Shown one piece after another: positions 13,035 to 22,405 of a DNA stretch of 64,000 nucleotides. Each line of letters starts with the position of its first letter. Position 1 is the stretch's first letter. A program made the position numbers and the translations under genes. Under the pieces are notes generated by a model. The model was not told the DNA's origin, did not search any database, and saw only the letters and a program-made list of their open reading frames with translations. Origin of the DNA: Staphylococcus muscae (lineage in GTDB: Bacteria > Bacillota > Bacilli > Staphylococcales > Staphylococcaceae); the NCBI RefSeq assembly GCF_003019275.1, contig NZ_CP027848.1, positions 372,001 through 436,000 on the forward strand, in the 5' to 3' direction.

Positions 13035-13909
13035 TGAAGCTGAATCAATGGCTGATACAAAGAAAACTAAATCCTAAACGTGTCTACCTTGCGTTATTAG
13101 CGTTATTTGCGCTTGTATTTTTGATTGTTTTGATTGTCTTAACAACTACACAGGATGATGACAAAATTTATTTGGTAGAAAATGCAGAGATTCGTACAGG
13201 TCCTAATGCTGGGTATCCAGTTGTATACAATGTACAAAAGGGAGATACGTTTAAAGTGCTATCACGTTCTGGCAAATGGCTTGAAGTGATATCATCTAAA
13301 AATCATCAAAAGGGCTGGATTGCTGGCTGGCATACAAATCTTGATATCAAGGAAGATGTCAATCCTGATTTGAAACCATTGAAAAACAAAACTATCGTAC
13401 TCGATCCGGGACATGGTGGAAAAGATAATGGCGCATCCAGTCAGACTGCTAAAAATTCTCATGAAAAAGATATCACTTTGAAAACAGGATTAGAATTGAA
13501 GAAAATGTTAGAAAAAGAAGGCGCAAAAGTAGTAATGACACGTAAAGATGATACGTTTGTAAGCCTGGAAGATCGCAAGGCAAAAGGAGATGCCTTTATT
13601 AGTATTCATAATGATGCATTAGCGTCACAAAATGCGAATGGTGCAACCGTTTATTATTTTCATAAAAAACAAGCACCATTAGCGAAAACATTAAATGCTA
13701 GTATTCAGAAAAAAGTGTTGCTATCTGATAGGGGTGCAAGACAAGAAGATTACCAAGTCTTACGCCAAACGAAGAAACCAGCTGTACTATTAGAGCTTGG
13801 ATACATTAGTAATCCGACAGACGAAATATTAATGAACGATCAAAACCATCGTTATATTGTTGAAACAGCCATTGTGGACGGCTTGAAAAATTATTTCCTT
13901 TATGAATAA
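13031..13909 (+). CDS. lytH: N-acetylmuramoyl-L-alanine amidase LytH
   Basis: LytH is a membrane-anchored zinc amidase that trims stem peptides from nascent peptidoglycan; in S. aureus it works with the polytopic protein ActH. The product (up to 292 aa) has one N-terminal membrane helix (about 19-38), an SH3b domain (about 48-105, with [10 protein letters not shown] and KGWIAGW) and an Amidase_3 domain. Zinc ligands H128 in DPGHGG, E145 in HEKD and H193 in SIHND are present, as is the catalytic LELGYISNP block. Either of two adjacent ATGs (13031, 13034) may be the start. Confidence 0.93.
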   Translation: MMKLNQWLIQRKLNPKRVYLALLALFALVFLIVLIVLTTTQDDDKIYLVENAEIRTGPNAGYPVVYNVQKGDTFKVLSRSGKWLEVISSKNHQKGWIAGWHTNLDIKEDVNPDLKPLKNKTIVLDPGHGGKDNGASSQTAKNSHEKDITLKTGLELKKMLEKEGAKVVMTRKDDTFVSLEDRKAKGDAFISIHNDALASQNANGATVYYFHKKQAPLAKTLNASIQKKVLLSDRGARQEDYQVLRQTKKPAVLLELGYISNPTDEILMNDQNHRYIVETAIVDGLKNYFLYE

Positions 13910-13910
13910 C

Positions 13911-13939
13911 TTGAAAATCTGTCATAAAACAGTTATGAT
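13911..13939 (+). promoter_or_regulatory. Sigma-A promoter of hisS-aspS leader
   Basis: TTGAAA (13911-13916), a 17-nt spacer and TATGAT (13934-13939) begin 2 nt after the lytH stop. The predicted transcript starts near 13946 and carries the T-box leader. Confidence 0.75.
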
Positions 13940-13945
13940 AGTAGA

Positions 13946-14211
13946 TGAAATTTAAAAACCGTATGTATTCTTGACGATATATGATGAGATGTGGCAATTG
14001 CCAAAGAGAGTTTATCCTAGGCTGAAAGATAAATCATTGAATCATAATCATCTAACACAAGAAGAGGTACTTTATGAAAATAAAGTCGTGTTGCGCACGT
14101 TATCAGCAATAGAGTGGAGATGTGAAATACAGATCACATCTTAATTAGGGTGGCAACACGGCAATTGAACGTCCCTTATATGTGCGAGCATATAAGGGGC
14201 GTTTTGTTTTT
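13946..14211 (+). promoter_or_regulatory. T-box leader of hisS-aspS
   Basis: A tRNA-sensing riboswitch. Stem I contains the AGAGAG and GGCTG-AAAG apical motifs (about 14005-14029). Lined up with the alaS leader (GAA-C-GCT-A), the specifier reads GAA-T-CAT-A, giving a His codon CAT at 14043-14045. The T-box sequence AGGGTGGCAACACGG is at 14147-14161. The antiterminator can pair AGGG and ACG with CGTCCCT, and the competing terminator is a 14-bp stem (14169-14182 with 14189-14202) followed by a T-run. Uncharged tRNA-His should allow read-through into hisS and aspS. The specifier assignment is inferred by eye. Confidence 0.88.
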
Positions 14212-14275
14212 ATTAAAATCCCTAATTGTTGTAATAAATATGTCGATCATCCAAGAAAGTAAGGAGATGTATGAA

Positions 14276-15544
14276 ATGATTAATATCCCACGTGGAACGC
14301 AAGATATTTTACCGGAATCTTCCGCAAAATGGCGTTATATCGAATCAAAATTGCATGATTTGATGTCGTGCTACAACTATGAAGAAATTCGAACACCTAT
14401 TTTTGAAAGTACGGAACTTTTTGCAAGGGGTGTCGGTGATTCTACGGATGTTGTACAAAAAGAAATGTACACTTTTAAAGATAAAGGGGATCGTAGTTTA
14501 ACATTACGCCCTGAAGGTACAGCGGCTGTTGTACGTAGTTATATCGAAAATAAAATGCAAGGTTTACCAAACCAACCAGTTAAACTTTACTATAATGGTC
14601 CAATGTTCCGTTATGAACGTAAACAAAAAGGACGTTATCGTCAGTTTAATCAGTTTGGTGTAGAGGCGATTGGTGCTGAAGACCCAAGTATCGATGCAGA
14701 GGTACTTGCATTAGTGATGCACATCTACCAATCATTCGGTTTGAAAAACTTGAAGTTAGTCATTAACAGTATTGGAGATGCAGAATCTCGTGTTGAATAT
14801 CAACAAGCATTACGAGATCATTTCAAGCCTGTCATTCATAATTACTGTGCAGATTGTCAAAAACGTATCGACACGAACCCAATGCGTATTTTGGACTGTA
14901 AAGTAGATCGTAATCAGCCAGAAATGAAAACAGCACCATCTATTACAGATTATTTAAATGACACATCAAAAGCTTATTTTGAGTCAGTCAAAGCACATTT
15001 AGACCGACTCTGTATTCCTTATGAAGTGGATCCAAACCTTGTTCGTGGTTTAGATTATTATACACATACAGCATTTGAATTAATGATGGATAGCAAAGAT
15101 TACGATGGCGCCATTACGACATTATGCGGCGGCGGTCGTTATAATGGTTTATTAGAACTTTTAGACGGACCAAAACAAACAGGTATCGGGTTTGCGTTAA
15201 GTATTGAAAGACTTTTACTAGCGCTTGAAGCAGAAGGTATCGAACTACCAGTTGAAAATCACTTAGATTTATTTATTGCGACAATGGGTGAAGCTGCTGA
15301 TGATTATGCCGTGAAATTACTAAATGATTTACGTCATGCAGGTGTTAAAGTAGATAAAGATTACTTATCACGTAAATTAAAAGGTCAAATGAAACAAGCC
15401 GATCGTCTACAAGCGAAATATACGATTGTTATCGGTGATCAAGAATTAGAACAACAGCAAGTCGCAGTGAAAAATATGGAAACAGGTCAGTCAGAGACTT
15501 TAAAATTTGAAGAAATCGCAAGTTATATTACTAAAGGAGCTTAA
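14276..15544 (+). CDS. hisS: Histidine--tRNA ligase
   Basis: A class II aminoacyl-tRNA synthetase that charges tRNA-His. From ATG 14276 the protein is 422 aa, with the N terminus MINIPRGTQDILP. Motif 2 (PMFRYERKQKGRYRQFNQFG) and the histidine-specific LVRGLDYYTHTAFE and CGGGRYNGL blocks are intact, with an anticodon-binding C-terminal domain. The frame is open back into the T-box at 14150, but AAGGAG (14261-14266) fixes the start at 14276. aspS follows after only 3 nt, so both are under the same leader. Confidence 0.96.
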   Translation: MINIPRGTQDILPESSAKWRYIESKLHDLMSCYNYEEIRTPIFESTELFARGVGDSTDVVQKEMYTFKDKGDRSLTLRPEGTAAVVRSYIENKMQGLPNQPVKLYYNGPMFRYERKQKGRYRQFNQFGVEAIGAEDPSIDAEVLALVMHIYQSFGLKNLKLVINSIGDAESRVEYQQALRDHFKPVIHNYCADCQKRIDTNPMRILDCKVDRNQPEMKTAPSITDYLNDTSKAYFESVKAHLDRLCIPYEVDPNLVRGLDYYTHTAFELMMDSKDYDGAITTLCGGGRYNGLLELLDGPKQTGIGFALSIERLLLALEAEGIELPVENHLDLFIATMGEAADDYAVKLLNDLRHAGVKVDKDYLSRKLKGQMKQADRLQAKYTIVIGDQELEQQQVAVKNMETGQSETLKFEEIASYITKGA

Positions 15545-15547
15545 AAA

Positions 15548-17314
15548 ATGACACAAAGAACAACTTATTGTGGATTAGTTACAGAAGAATTACTAGGACA
15601 AGAAATTACATTAAAAGGATGGGTACACAATCGACGTGACCTTGGTGGATTAATTTTCGTTGACGTACGTGATAGAGAAGGATATGTACAAGTTGTCTTC
15701 AACCCAGACTTTTCAGCTGAAGCACTTGAAGTAGCTGAACGCGTTCGTTCTGAATATGTGGTTGAAGTAACAGGAACAGTCACAAAACGTGATGAAGAAA
15801 CAGTTAACCCTAAAATCAAAACAGGACAAGTAGAAGTCCAAGCGAAAACATTAAAAATCATCAATAAATCAGAAACACCACCATTCGCATTGAATGAAGA
15901 AAACTTAACAGTCGATGAAAATATCCGCTTAAAATATCGTTACTTAGACTTACGACGTGAAAAATTTGCTGAAACATTTAAAATGCGTCATCAAACAACA
16001 CAAGCAATTCGTCGTTATTTAGATCAAGCAGGTTTCTATGACATTGAAACACCTGTTTTAACTAAATCAACACCTGAAGGCGCACGTGACTATCTTGTAC
16101 CATCACGTGTACATGATGGTGAATTCTATGCCTTACCACAATCACCACAATTATTTAAACAATTATTAATGATCAGTGGTTTCGACAAATACTACCAAAT
16201 CGCAAAATGTTTCCGTGATGAAGACTTACGTGCAGACCGCCAACCAGAGTTCACACAAGTCGACATCGAAATGAGTTTCGTCGAGCAAGAAGATGTGATG
16301 GCACTAGGTGAAGCAATGTTGAAAGAAGTTGTATCTGAAGTTAAAGGTATTGACTTAACAGAAGCATTCCCACGTATGACTTATGCGGAAGCAATGGAAC
16401 GCTACGGTAGTGATAAGCCAGATACACGTTTCGGTATGGAATTAATCGATGTATCTGAACTTGGTCATACAATGGACTTCAAAGTATTTAAAGGTGCTGT
16501 TGAAGGTGGCGGCCAAGTGAAAGCAATCGTTGTAGAAGATGGTGCAAAAGACTACACACGTAAAGATATCGATGGTTTAACAGAGTTCGTTAATATCTAT
16601 GGGGCCAAAGGTTTAGCATGGGTGAAAGTTGTAGAAGAAGGCTTAAACGGTCCGATTGCTCGTTTCTTTGAAGAATCACATGTAGCACAATTACAAGAAT
16701 CAACCGGTGCAAAAGCAGGAGATCTTGTATTATTCGTAGCAGATTCTAAAGACGTTGTCGCACAAAGTTTAGGTGCTTTACGTGTAAAACTTGGTAAAGA
16801 ACGTGGCTTAGTTGATCCAGAAGCAATGAACTTCTTATGGGTAACAGATTGGCCTTTATTAGAGTATGACGAAGAAGCACATCGCTATGTTGCAGCGCAT
16901 CACCCGTTCACATCACCAAAACCTGAAGATGTTGAGAAGTTAGAAACAGCACCTGAAACAGCGCAAGCACAAGCTTATGACATTGTGTTAAATGGTTATG
17001 AATTAGGTGGCGGATCAATCCGTATTCACGACGGTGAATTACAAGAAAAAATGTTTAAAGCACTTGGATTTACTGAAGAAGCAGCACAAGAACAATTTGG
17101 TTTCTTATTAGATGCCTTCAAATTTGGTGCACCGCCACATGGTGGTATCGCATTAGGTTTAGACCGTCTTGTGATGTTACTTGCAGGTCGTACAAACTTA
17201 CGTGATACAATCGCATTCCCTAAAACAGCATCAGCAACTGATTTATTAACAGATGCGCCAGGTACAGTATCAGAGCGTCAATTAGACGAATTGTCATTAC
17301 GTATTAAACATTAA
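15548..17314 (+). CDS. aspS: Aspartate--tRNA ligase
   Basis: A bacterial-type class II AspRS of 588 aa. It has the N-terminal OB anticodon-binding domain (about 1-105) and motif 2 ([15 protein letters not shown]). The bacterial GAD insertion lies mid-protein, and motif 3 ([14 protein letters not shown]) is near the C terminus. A ribosome-binding site AAGGAG overlaps the hisS end and the start is ATG 15548. Because no gat genes lie in this window, whether it is discriminating cannot be judged here. The pair hisS-aspS forms one T-box-controlled operon. Confidence 0.96.
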   Translation: MTQRTTYCGLVTEELLGQEITLKGWVHNRRDLGGLIFVDVRDREGYVQVVFNPDFSAEALEVAERVRSEYVVEVTGTVTKRDEETVNPKIKTGQVEVQAKTLKIINKSETPPFALNEENLTVDENIRLKYRYLDLRREKFAETFKMRHQTTQAIRRYLDQAGFYDIETPVLTKSTPEGARDYLVPSRVHDGEFYALPQSPQLFKQLLMISGFDKYYQIAKCFRDEDLRADRQPEFTQVDIEMSFVEQEDVMALGEAMLKEVVSEVKGIDLTEAFPRMTYAEAMERYGSDKPDTRFGMELIDVSELGHTMDFKVFKGAVEGGGQVKAIVVEDGAKDYTRKDIDGLTEFVNIYGAKGLAWVKVVEEGLNGPIARFFEESHVAQLQESTGAKAGDLVLFVADSKDVVAQSLGALRVKLGKERGLVDPEAMNFLWVTDWPLLEYDEEAHRYVAAHHPFTSPKPEDVEKLETAPETAQAQAYDIVLNGYELGGGSIRIHDGELQEKMFKALGFTEEAAQEQFGFLLDAFKFGAPPHGGIALGLDRLVMLLAGRTNLRDTIAFPKTASATDLLTDAPGTVSERQLDELSLRIKH

Positions 17315-17381
17315 TCGAAAGTATGCGATATTCGTTTTACTTGCTAAAAATGGATTATGTGTTAATATGAGTATATAAGAT

Positions 17382-17609
17382 AGTCGTCTGAGATGTTCGT
17401 AAGTTCGCTTTTTATATTTTGACCTAACACTCTTTGATCAGGGAGTCTAATTGGTTTTCTTGCAGCGCACACGCCTCATTGGAGGACGTGCTAAACAAGA
17501 AACAGGACACCCACCTGTATATAGCAGGCCAAAATGATCAAGCACTCATTAACTACGGCATCTACGGATTCTATCGGTACGCAAGACATTATGTCTTGCG
17601 TATTTTTTT
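17382..17609 (+). ncRNA. ssrS: 6S RNA (SsrS/BsrA-like)
   Basis: 6S RNA binds sigma-A RNA polymerase and mimics an open promoter. The stretch lies directly after aspS, where Bacillus has bsrA. Its 5' end (AGATGTTCGTA, 17391-17401) can pair with the 3' segment TACGGCATCT (about 17554-17563), giving the closing helix. The middle contains complementary arms around a large bubble. It ends in a strong terminator (17579-17587 with 17593-17601, then seven T). A TATAAG at 17373-17378 would fit a start near 17382. The open frame running through it is incidental. The exact 5' end is uncertain. Confidence 0.85.
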
Positions 17610-17648
17610 GTATTTTTACCCGTTAATTCCAACAACAGGAGGGATATC

Positions 17649-18032
17649 ATGACAAAAATTTGTAAAGACGGATTTACAGAATGTCCGTTAAATAAACATA
17701 GAGATATTTATAACATAACTTACACACAAAATATTTTATCTGGCCGTTATAAGAATATCATTGTCTGGATTCTTAAGAATGAAAATAAAAGATATACGGA
17801 TATAAAATCCTTTTTACAAGGCATTTCACAAGGATCGCTTACAAAACAATTAAGAGAATTAGAAGAAGATGGCATCATTCATCGTGAAGTGTTCCCAGAA
17901 GTACCACCTAAAGTGGTTTATAGTCTGACTGAAAAAGGAAAAGCACTCATTAAAATAATTGAAATGATGGATGATTTTGGTCAAGCGTTTGGAACAACTT
18001 CAGAAGAAATACCATCAGCATTTGAACATTAA
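17649..18032 (+). CDS. HxlR-family winged-helix regulator
   Basis: A 127-residue MarR-like transcription factor of the HxlR (DUF24) family. The winged helix spans about 25-100 and includes the family-typical segments GSLTKQLRELEEDGIIHRE and PPKVVYSLTEKG. Cysteines at 5 and 12 in the N-terminal arm (the latter in CP) are where redox- or aldehyde-sensing members carry their reactive thiol. GGAGGG lies 8 nt before ATG 17649. It begins only about 40 nt after the 6S RNA terminator, with no convincing promoter between. Its likely target is the oxidoreductase gene that follows. Confidence 0.85.
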   Translation: MTKICKDGFTECPLNKHRDIYNITYTQNILSGRYKNIIVWILKNENKRYTDIKSFLQGISQGSLTKQLRELEEDGIIHREVFPEVPPKVVYSLTEKGKALIKIIEMMDDFGQAFGTTSEEIPSAFEH

Positions 18033-18131
18033 AGGTACTAAAAATAGTACTAAGATAATAAAAATTGCCTTATTTTAAAATAACTCATCTTGATATACTA
18101 TGAGATTATATCAATTTGAGGAGATGTTTTT

Positions 18132-18854
18132 ATGAAATTTGGTATTATTGGTGCCGGTCCGATTGGTGCCACATTGTCACATAAATTACACGGTACAGGG
18201 CATGCAGTGAAAGTTGCAGACGTGCGTTCTGTTGATCATTTGAAAAATAAGGACTTCAGTGGACAAGCAGTACCAGTAGAGGAAGTTGTGAAAGATATTG
18301 ATGTATTGATTCTTTCTTTACCTCTGTTCGTTATCGAAAATTTGAAACCAATTATTGATCAATTAGAGAAAGATGTCATTGTTGTAGACACATCAAACTA
18401 TTATCCATTCCGTGATCCACAAGTGAAAGAAATTGAAGAGGGGATGCCTGAAAGTGTCTGGGTTTCTAAACAAATTGGTAGAGATGTTGTGAAGGCATTT
18501 AACAGTCAATTAGCATATACACTTGCAGAACGAGGCAAAGCAGAACATGAGCCTGGTCGAATTGGAATGGCTGTATCTGGTAATGATGCTGATCAAAAAG
18601 CAACAGTGATGCAAATTGTAAATGAAGTCGGCTTTGATCCGGTAGATAACGGTACATTAGAAAATTCTTGGAGACACCATCCAGGGACACCTGCCTATTG
18701 TACAGAACTGAGTCAAGGTGACTTGAGAGATGCTTTAGAAAGAGCAGACAAAGATGCAGCGCCCAAACAAAGAGATGAAGTGGGAAAACATTTTAAACCT
18801 GGTATGACACATGATGATGTTGTTCAATTAAACAGACAATTATATAAAGGTTAA
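18132..18854 (+). CDS. NADPH-dependent F420 reductase-like oxidoreductase
   Basis: A 240-residue Rossmann protein beginning with the dinucleotide-binding motif GIIGAGPIGATLSHKL (GxGxxG). The fold resembles the NADP-binding domain of P5C reductase and the so-called NADPH-dependent F420 reductases (NPDSLPLF-type core, here DVLILSLPLFVIEN). F420 is not expected in staphylococci, so the real substrate is unknown; an NADPH-linked carbonyl or quinone substrate is a guess. A GAGGAG site precedes the ATG. It follows the HxlR gene, a common regulator-enzyme pairing. Confidence 0.75.
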   Translation: MKFGIIGAGPIGATLSHKLHGTGHAVKVADVRSVDHLKNKDFSGQAVPVEEVVKDIDVLILSLPLFVIENLKPIIDQLEKDVIVVDTSNYYPFRDPQVKEIEEGMPESVWVSKQIGRDVVKAFNSQLAYTLAERGKAEHEPGRIGMAVSGNDADQKATVMQIVNEVGFDPVDNGTLENSWRHHPGTPAYCTELSQGDLRDALERADKDAAPKQRDEVGKHFKPGMTHDDVVQLNRQLYKG

Positions 18855-18880
18855 AATGAAAAGAGATTGTGAAAAAACGT

Positions 18881-18978
18881 TTAAGATTTGAGCAAAATAG
18901 CTTTTCAAATTTTGCCGAAATCGTGGGAGTTCTGCCAAAAATCCTGCTTTTGGAACACTGTTAATCGGATTCCCAGCA
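18881..18978 (+). repeat. Dispersed intergenic repeat, copy A
   Basis: This stretch between two oxidoreductase genes matches, on the opposite strand, the segment at 51207-51321. Shared blocks are GATTTGAGCA, GCTTTTC-AATTTTGC-GAAATC, AGTTCTG and AATCG-TTCC. Copy B has an extra 17 nt after the first block. No coding frame is conserved, so this looks like a mobile or structural intergenic element. Confidence 0.7.
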
Positions 18979-19091
18979 CATAAATTTATTATGTCGCAGC
19001 CAGTTTCTATATGATTCAGCTTTGAGCAAATTATATGAAATTCAATTCCGAATATATTAGTATGAATTTATGATTAATTGGAGGGATTCAT

Positions 19092-19754
19092 ATGAGTAAA
19101 GTATTTGTATTAGGTGCAAATGGTGGCGTTGGACGCTATTTAGTTCAACAATTAAAAGCACAAAATATTGATTTTACAGCAGGTGTTCGTAAAGAAGAAC
19201 AAAAAGAGACACTTGAAGCACAAGGGATTCAAGCAACATTAATTGATGTCGAGTCAGATAATGTTGAAGCATTGGCATCAAAATTTGAAGGTTATGATCA
19301 AGTGGTCTTTTCAGTTGGTTCAGGTGGCCATACAGGGGCCGACAAAACAATCGCTGTCGATTTAGATGGTGCAGTAAAAGCAATTCATGCAAGTGAGGCA
19401 GCAAAAGTAGACCATTTTGTCATGGTATCTACTTGGGATTCACGACGAGAAGCAATTGAAGAAGGTGGCAGCTTACAACCTTATGTGATTGCAAAACATT
19501 ATGCTGATGATTATTTACGTCGTAGCTCATTAAAAGCAACGATTGTACACCCTGGTATTTTAGCAGATGATCCAGGAACAGGTAAGATTGAAATTGAATC
19601 ATTATTTGAAAATCCTGATGATATTACTATTCCACGTGAAGACGTGGCAAGCGTACTTTATGAAGTATTAACACAAAGTGAAATTCAAGGAAAAGAATTC
19701 CAAATTATCGGTGGCAATCAAGATATTCATGAAGCAATTGCGACACATAAATAA
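19092..19754 (+). CDS. NAD(P)H-binding atypical SDR (YhfK/NmrA-like)
   Basis: A 220-residue extended or atypical short-chain dehydrogenase. The N-terminal motif VLGANGGVGRYL (about 5-16) is the GxxGxxG nucleotide-binding loop. VSTWDSRRE and the YVIAKHYAD stretch correspond to the catalytic-region Ser and Tyr-x3-Lys of SDRs. Members of this group are often induced by electrophile or oxidative stress, but the substrate is unknown. GGAGGG precedes the ATG. A hairpin terminator follows, so it is not part of the TetR-linked cluster transcript. Confidence 0.8.
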   Translation: MSKVFVLGANGGVGRYLVQQLKAQNIDFTAGVRKEEQKETLEAQGIQATLIDVESDNVEALASKFEGYDQVVFSVGSGGHTGADKTIAVDLDGAVKAIHASEAAKVDHFVMVSTWDSRREAIEEGGSLQPYVIAKHYADDYLRRSSLKATIVHPGILADDPGTGKIEIESLFENPDDITIPREDVASVLYEVLTQSEIQGKEFQIIGGNQDIHEAIATHK

Positions 19755-19768
19755 GCAAACTTGTATTT

Positions 19769-19808
19769 AAGCTAACAGGGGCAAATCGTCCCGTGTTAGC
19801 TTTTATAA
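19769..19808 (+). terminator. Terminator after the SDR gene
   Basis: A 9-bp stem AAGCTAACA/TGTTAGCTT (19769-19777 with 19794-19802), extendable by GGG/CCC, then TTTTA. Confidence 0.85.
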
Positions 19809-19829
19809 TTAAGTGTTAAAACATTAGTG

Positions 19830-19858
19830 TTGACATTTGTAATAATTTGATCTAATAT
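19830..19858 (+). promoter_or_regulatory. Sigma-A promoter P1 of the tetR-trx cluster
   Basis: TTGACA (19830-19835), an exact 17-nt spacer and TAATAT (19853-19858). The predicted start near 19865 abuts operator copy 1. Confidence 0.8.
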
Positions 19859-19866
19859 ACTAATTG

Positions 19867-19882
19867 TACTGACTGGTAGGTA
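19867..19882 (+). promoter_or_regulatory. TetR-type operator, copy 1
   Basis: TACTGACTGGTAGGTA, a near-palindrome centred on ACYGGT. It lies at the expected +1 of promoter P1, so a bound regulator would block initiation. Three further copies occur at 19955, 20618 and 21649. Confidence 0.8.
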
Positions 19883-19918
19883 TTTAATTGATTATCATAT
19901 TTATATAAGACTTTAATA

Positions 19919-19947
19919 TTGACTTATAAAAGCCTTTAAGTTAAAAT
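19919..19947 (+). promoter_or_regulatory. Sigma-A promoter P2 of the tetR gene
   Basis: TTGACT (19919-19924), an exact 17-nt spacer and TAAAAT (19942-19947). The predicted start near 19954 abuts operator copy 2, repeating the arrangement of P1. Confidence 0.72.
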
Positions 19948-19954
19948 TATTTTG

Positions 19955-19970
19955 TACCGACCGGTAGGTT
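19955..19970 (+). promoter_or_regulatory. TetR-type operator, copy 2
   Basis: TACCGACCGGTAGGTT, the most symmetric copy (ACC-GACCGGTA-GGT core). It lies at the +1 of P2, 43 nt before the tetR start. Confidence 0.82.
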
Positions 19971-20012
19971 TTGGAAAGTTACATTATTTTGTTTTGAAGG
20001 AGGTTAATTGTA

Positions 20013-20585
20013 ATGTCGAAGAATCAAGAGATATTAACAGTGGCACGTAACGTCATTCATTCGAAAGGTTACAATGCTACGTCTATTAGCGATATATTAA
20101 ATGCCGCTGATATTGGAAAAGGTCAGTTCTACTATTACTTTTCTTCAAAGCGAGATATGGGATTAGCTGTCATCGATGATATTGTTGAAGAATGGACAGA
20201 ACAACTTTTAAAAAATCGACTTCAAACAAGTGAAAATCCTCAAGAGAATTTGAATGCGATGTTGGATTGGTCATTAAAATACCATGAAGATATGGCGTCA
20301 AAAGCAGGATGTCCTGTGGGGAACTTAGCACTTGAAATGAGTGAACACGATGAAGTTTTTAGAGAAAAAATAGAAGCTTTCATTGATAAATGGATACAGT
20401 CAATTAAAGAAAATTTAGATGCTTTATCTGAGCAAGAACATATAAAAAGCTTTGATACTGAAAAACAAGCACAGTCTATTTTTTCAACAATTGAAGGTGC
20501 GATTATGTTGATGAAAGTAAAACAAGATACACAATATTTGAAAAATGCTATTGATACAATTAAATGGCAATATCAATTAACGTGA
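20013..20585 (+). CDS. TetR/AcrR-family repressor of the redox cluster
   Basis: A 190-residue TetR-family regulator. The N-terminal DNA-binding domain (about 5-50) has the helix-turn-helix and the hallmark KGQFYYYFSSKRDM. The ligand domain contains KAGCPVGNLALEMS; its C100 is the only cysteine in the protein. Similar positions carry a sensory thiol in NemR-type regulators, so thiol sensing is plausible. AAGGAGG precedes ATG 20013. Four copies of a matching operator surround this gene and the two downstream genes, which supports autoregulation and control of the trxB-ahpD-trx cluster. The inducer is unknown. Confidence 0.87.
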   Translation: MSKNQEILTVARNVIHSKGYNATSISDILNAADIGKGQFYYYFSSKRDMGLAVIDDIVEEWTEQLLKNRLQTSENPQENLNAMLDWSLKYHEDMASKAGCPVGNLALEMSEHDEVFREKIEAFIDKWIQSIKENLDALSEQEHIKSFDTEKQAQSIFSTIEGAIMLMKVKQDTQYLKNAIDTIKWQYQLT

Positions 20586-20599
20586 TAAGCATATCACGT
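20580..20599 (+). promoter_or_regulatory. Hairpin overlapping the tetR stop codon
   Basis: ACGTGATA (20580-20587) and TATCACGT (20592-20599) form a perfect 8-bp stem with a 4-nt loop. There is no T-run behind it, so it may be a weak attenuator or an operator-like palindrome between tetR and trxB. Confidence 0.4.
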
Positions 20600-20617
20600 A
20601 ATTGTTTACCTTAATTG

Positions 20618-20633
20618 TACCGACTGGTAGGTA
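20618..20633 (+). promoter_or_regulatory. TetR-type operator, copy 3
   Basis: TACCGACTGGTAGGTA lies 38 nt before the thioredoxin reductase-like gene. No clear promoter could be assigned around it, so its position relative to a start site is open. Confidence 0.8.
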
Positions 20634-20641
20634 AATACTAA

Positions 20642-21625
<984 letters not shown>

Positions 21626-21639
21626 TGAGAAAAATAATA

Positions 21640-21664
21640 TATAATTTGTACCAACTGGTCAGTT
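21640..21664 (+). promoter_or_regulatory. -10 box and TetR-type operator, copy 4
   Basis: TATAAT at 21640-21645 is followed by TACCAACTGGTCAGTT at 21649-21664, again at the expected +1. The -35 region is weak. This gives the ahpD-like gene and those after it an internal promoter under the same regulator. Confidence 0.72.
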
Positions 21665-21693
21665 TATAAATGAAAATTAAAGGAGTTTTGACA

Positions 21694-22353
21694 ATGTTAC
21701 AAAATGATAGTTTATATAAGAAATCTGATTTTAGAAGATTAGCTGAGATGAGTAAACTTTCATCTGAATCATACAGAAAGTTTACAGAATTTGATAAGCA
21801 GGCATTATCAGAAGGGGAACTCAGTGAAAAATTGAAGGAAGCAATTGCCGTTGCTGTGGCGCATACAACAGGTTGTCCACACTGTATTGATAATCATGTC
21901 AAAGCGTTTAAAAAATTAGGTGGTGCTAAAGAAGAAATGGCAGAGGTCATCATGGTAGCAACAGCATTAAAAGCAGGTTCAGCGATGGCACATAGTGTTA
22001 ATGCGCTAAATGCATATGATGAAATAGAAGATGATGAACTGTATAGAGCATCATATTTCAATAGACTAAAAGAAATGGGTCAATTAGATGGTGAACGTTT
22101 TAAAGCATTTGCGCAATTTGATCAACAAGCGATGAAAGCAGGGTTATTTACTGCAAAAGAAAAAGAATTGATGGCAATTGCGGTCGCACATACAACAGGT
22201 TGTCCTTATTGCATTGATATTCATACAAAAGCAGCAAAAAAAGCGCAAGCAACGAAAGAAGAAGTCGCTGAAGCAATCATTGTGGCAACAGCATTAAAAG
22301 CAGGTTCAGCATTATCACATAGCGTCAATGCTTTAAATGCATATGATCACTAG
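21694..22353 (+). CDS. Tandem AhpD-like carboxymuconolactone decarboxylase-fold protein
   Basis: A 219-residue protein made of two AhpD/CMD domains in tandem. Repeat 1 has HTTGCPHCIDNH (C61, C64, H68) and repeat 2 has HTTGCPYCIDIH (C170, C173, H177). Each is followed by a near-identical segment (VATALKAGSA-x2-HSVNALNAYD). The CxxC-x3-H arrangement is the peroxidase/disulfide active site of AhpD proteins. Single-domain family members trimerise, so a duplicated protein may assemble differently. AAAGGAG selects ATG 21694 over the upstream in-frame ATG. The setting suggests reduction by the neighbouring thioredoxin; the substrate (peroxide, electrophile or protein disulfide) is not shown. Confidence 0.88.
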   Translation: MLQNDSLYKKSDFRRLAEMSKLSSESYRKFTEFDKQALSEGELSEKLKEAIAVAVAHTTGCPHCIDNHVKAFKKLGGAKEEMAEVIMVATALKAGSAMAHSVNALNAYDEIEDDELYRASYFNRLKEMGQLDGERFKAFAQFDQQAMKAGLFTAKEKELMAIAVAHTTGCPYCIDIHTKAAKKAQATKEEVAEAIIVATALKAGSALSHSVNALNAYDH

Positions 22354-22405
22354 TACGCCAAAATCAAAAATAAAAATATGATATATAACTAAAGGAGAGA
22401 GAATC

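Noticed and set aside
14056..14058. CAC as His specifier of the hisS T-box
   Set aside because: It lacks the preceding GAA motif; CAT at 14043-14045 aligns better with the alaS leader. Not fully excluded.
14150..14275. N-terminal extension of hisS
   Set aside because: It covers the T-box and its terminator; the ribosome-binding site and conserved N terminus place the start at 14276.
17434..17652. 72-codon open frame after aspS
   Set aside because: It runs through the 6S RNA and its terminator, with no ribosome-binding site and no protein-like sequence.
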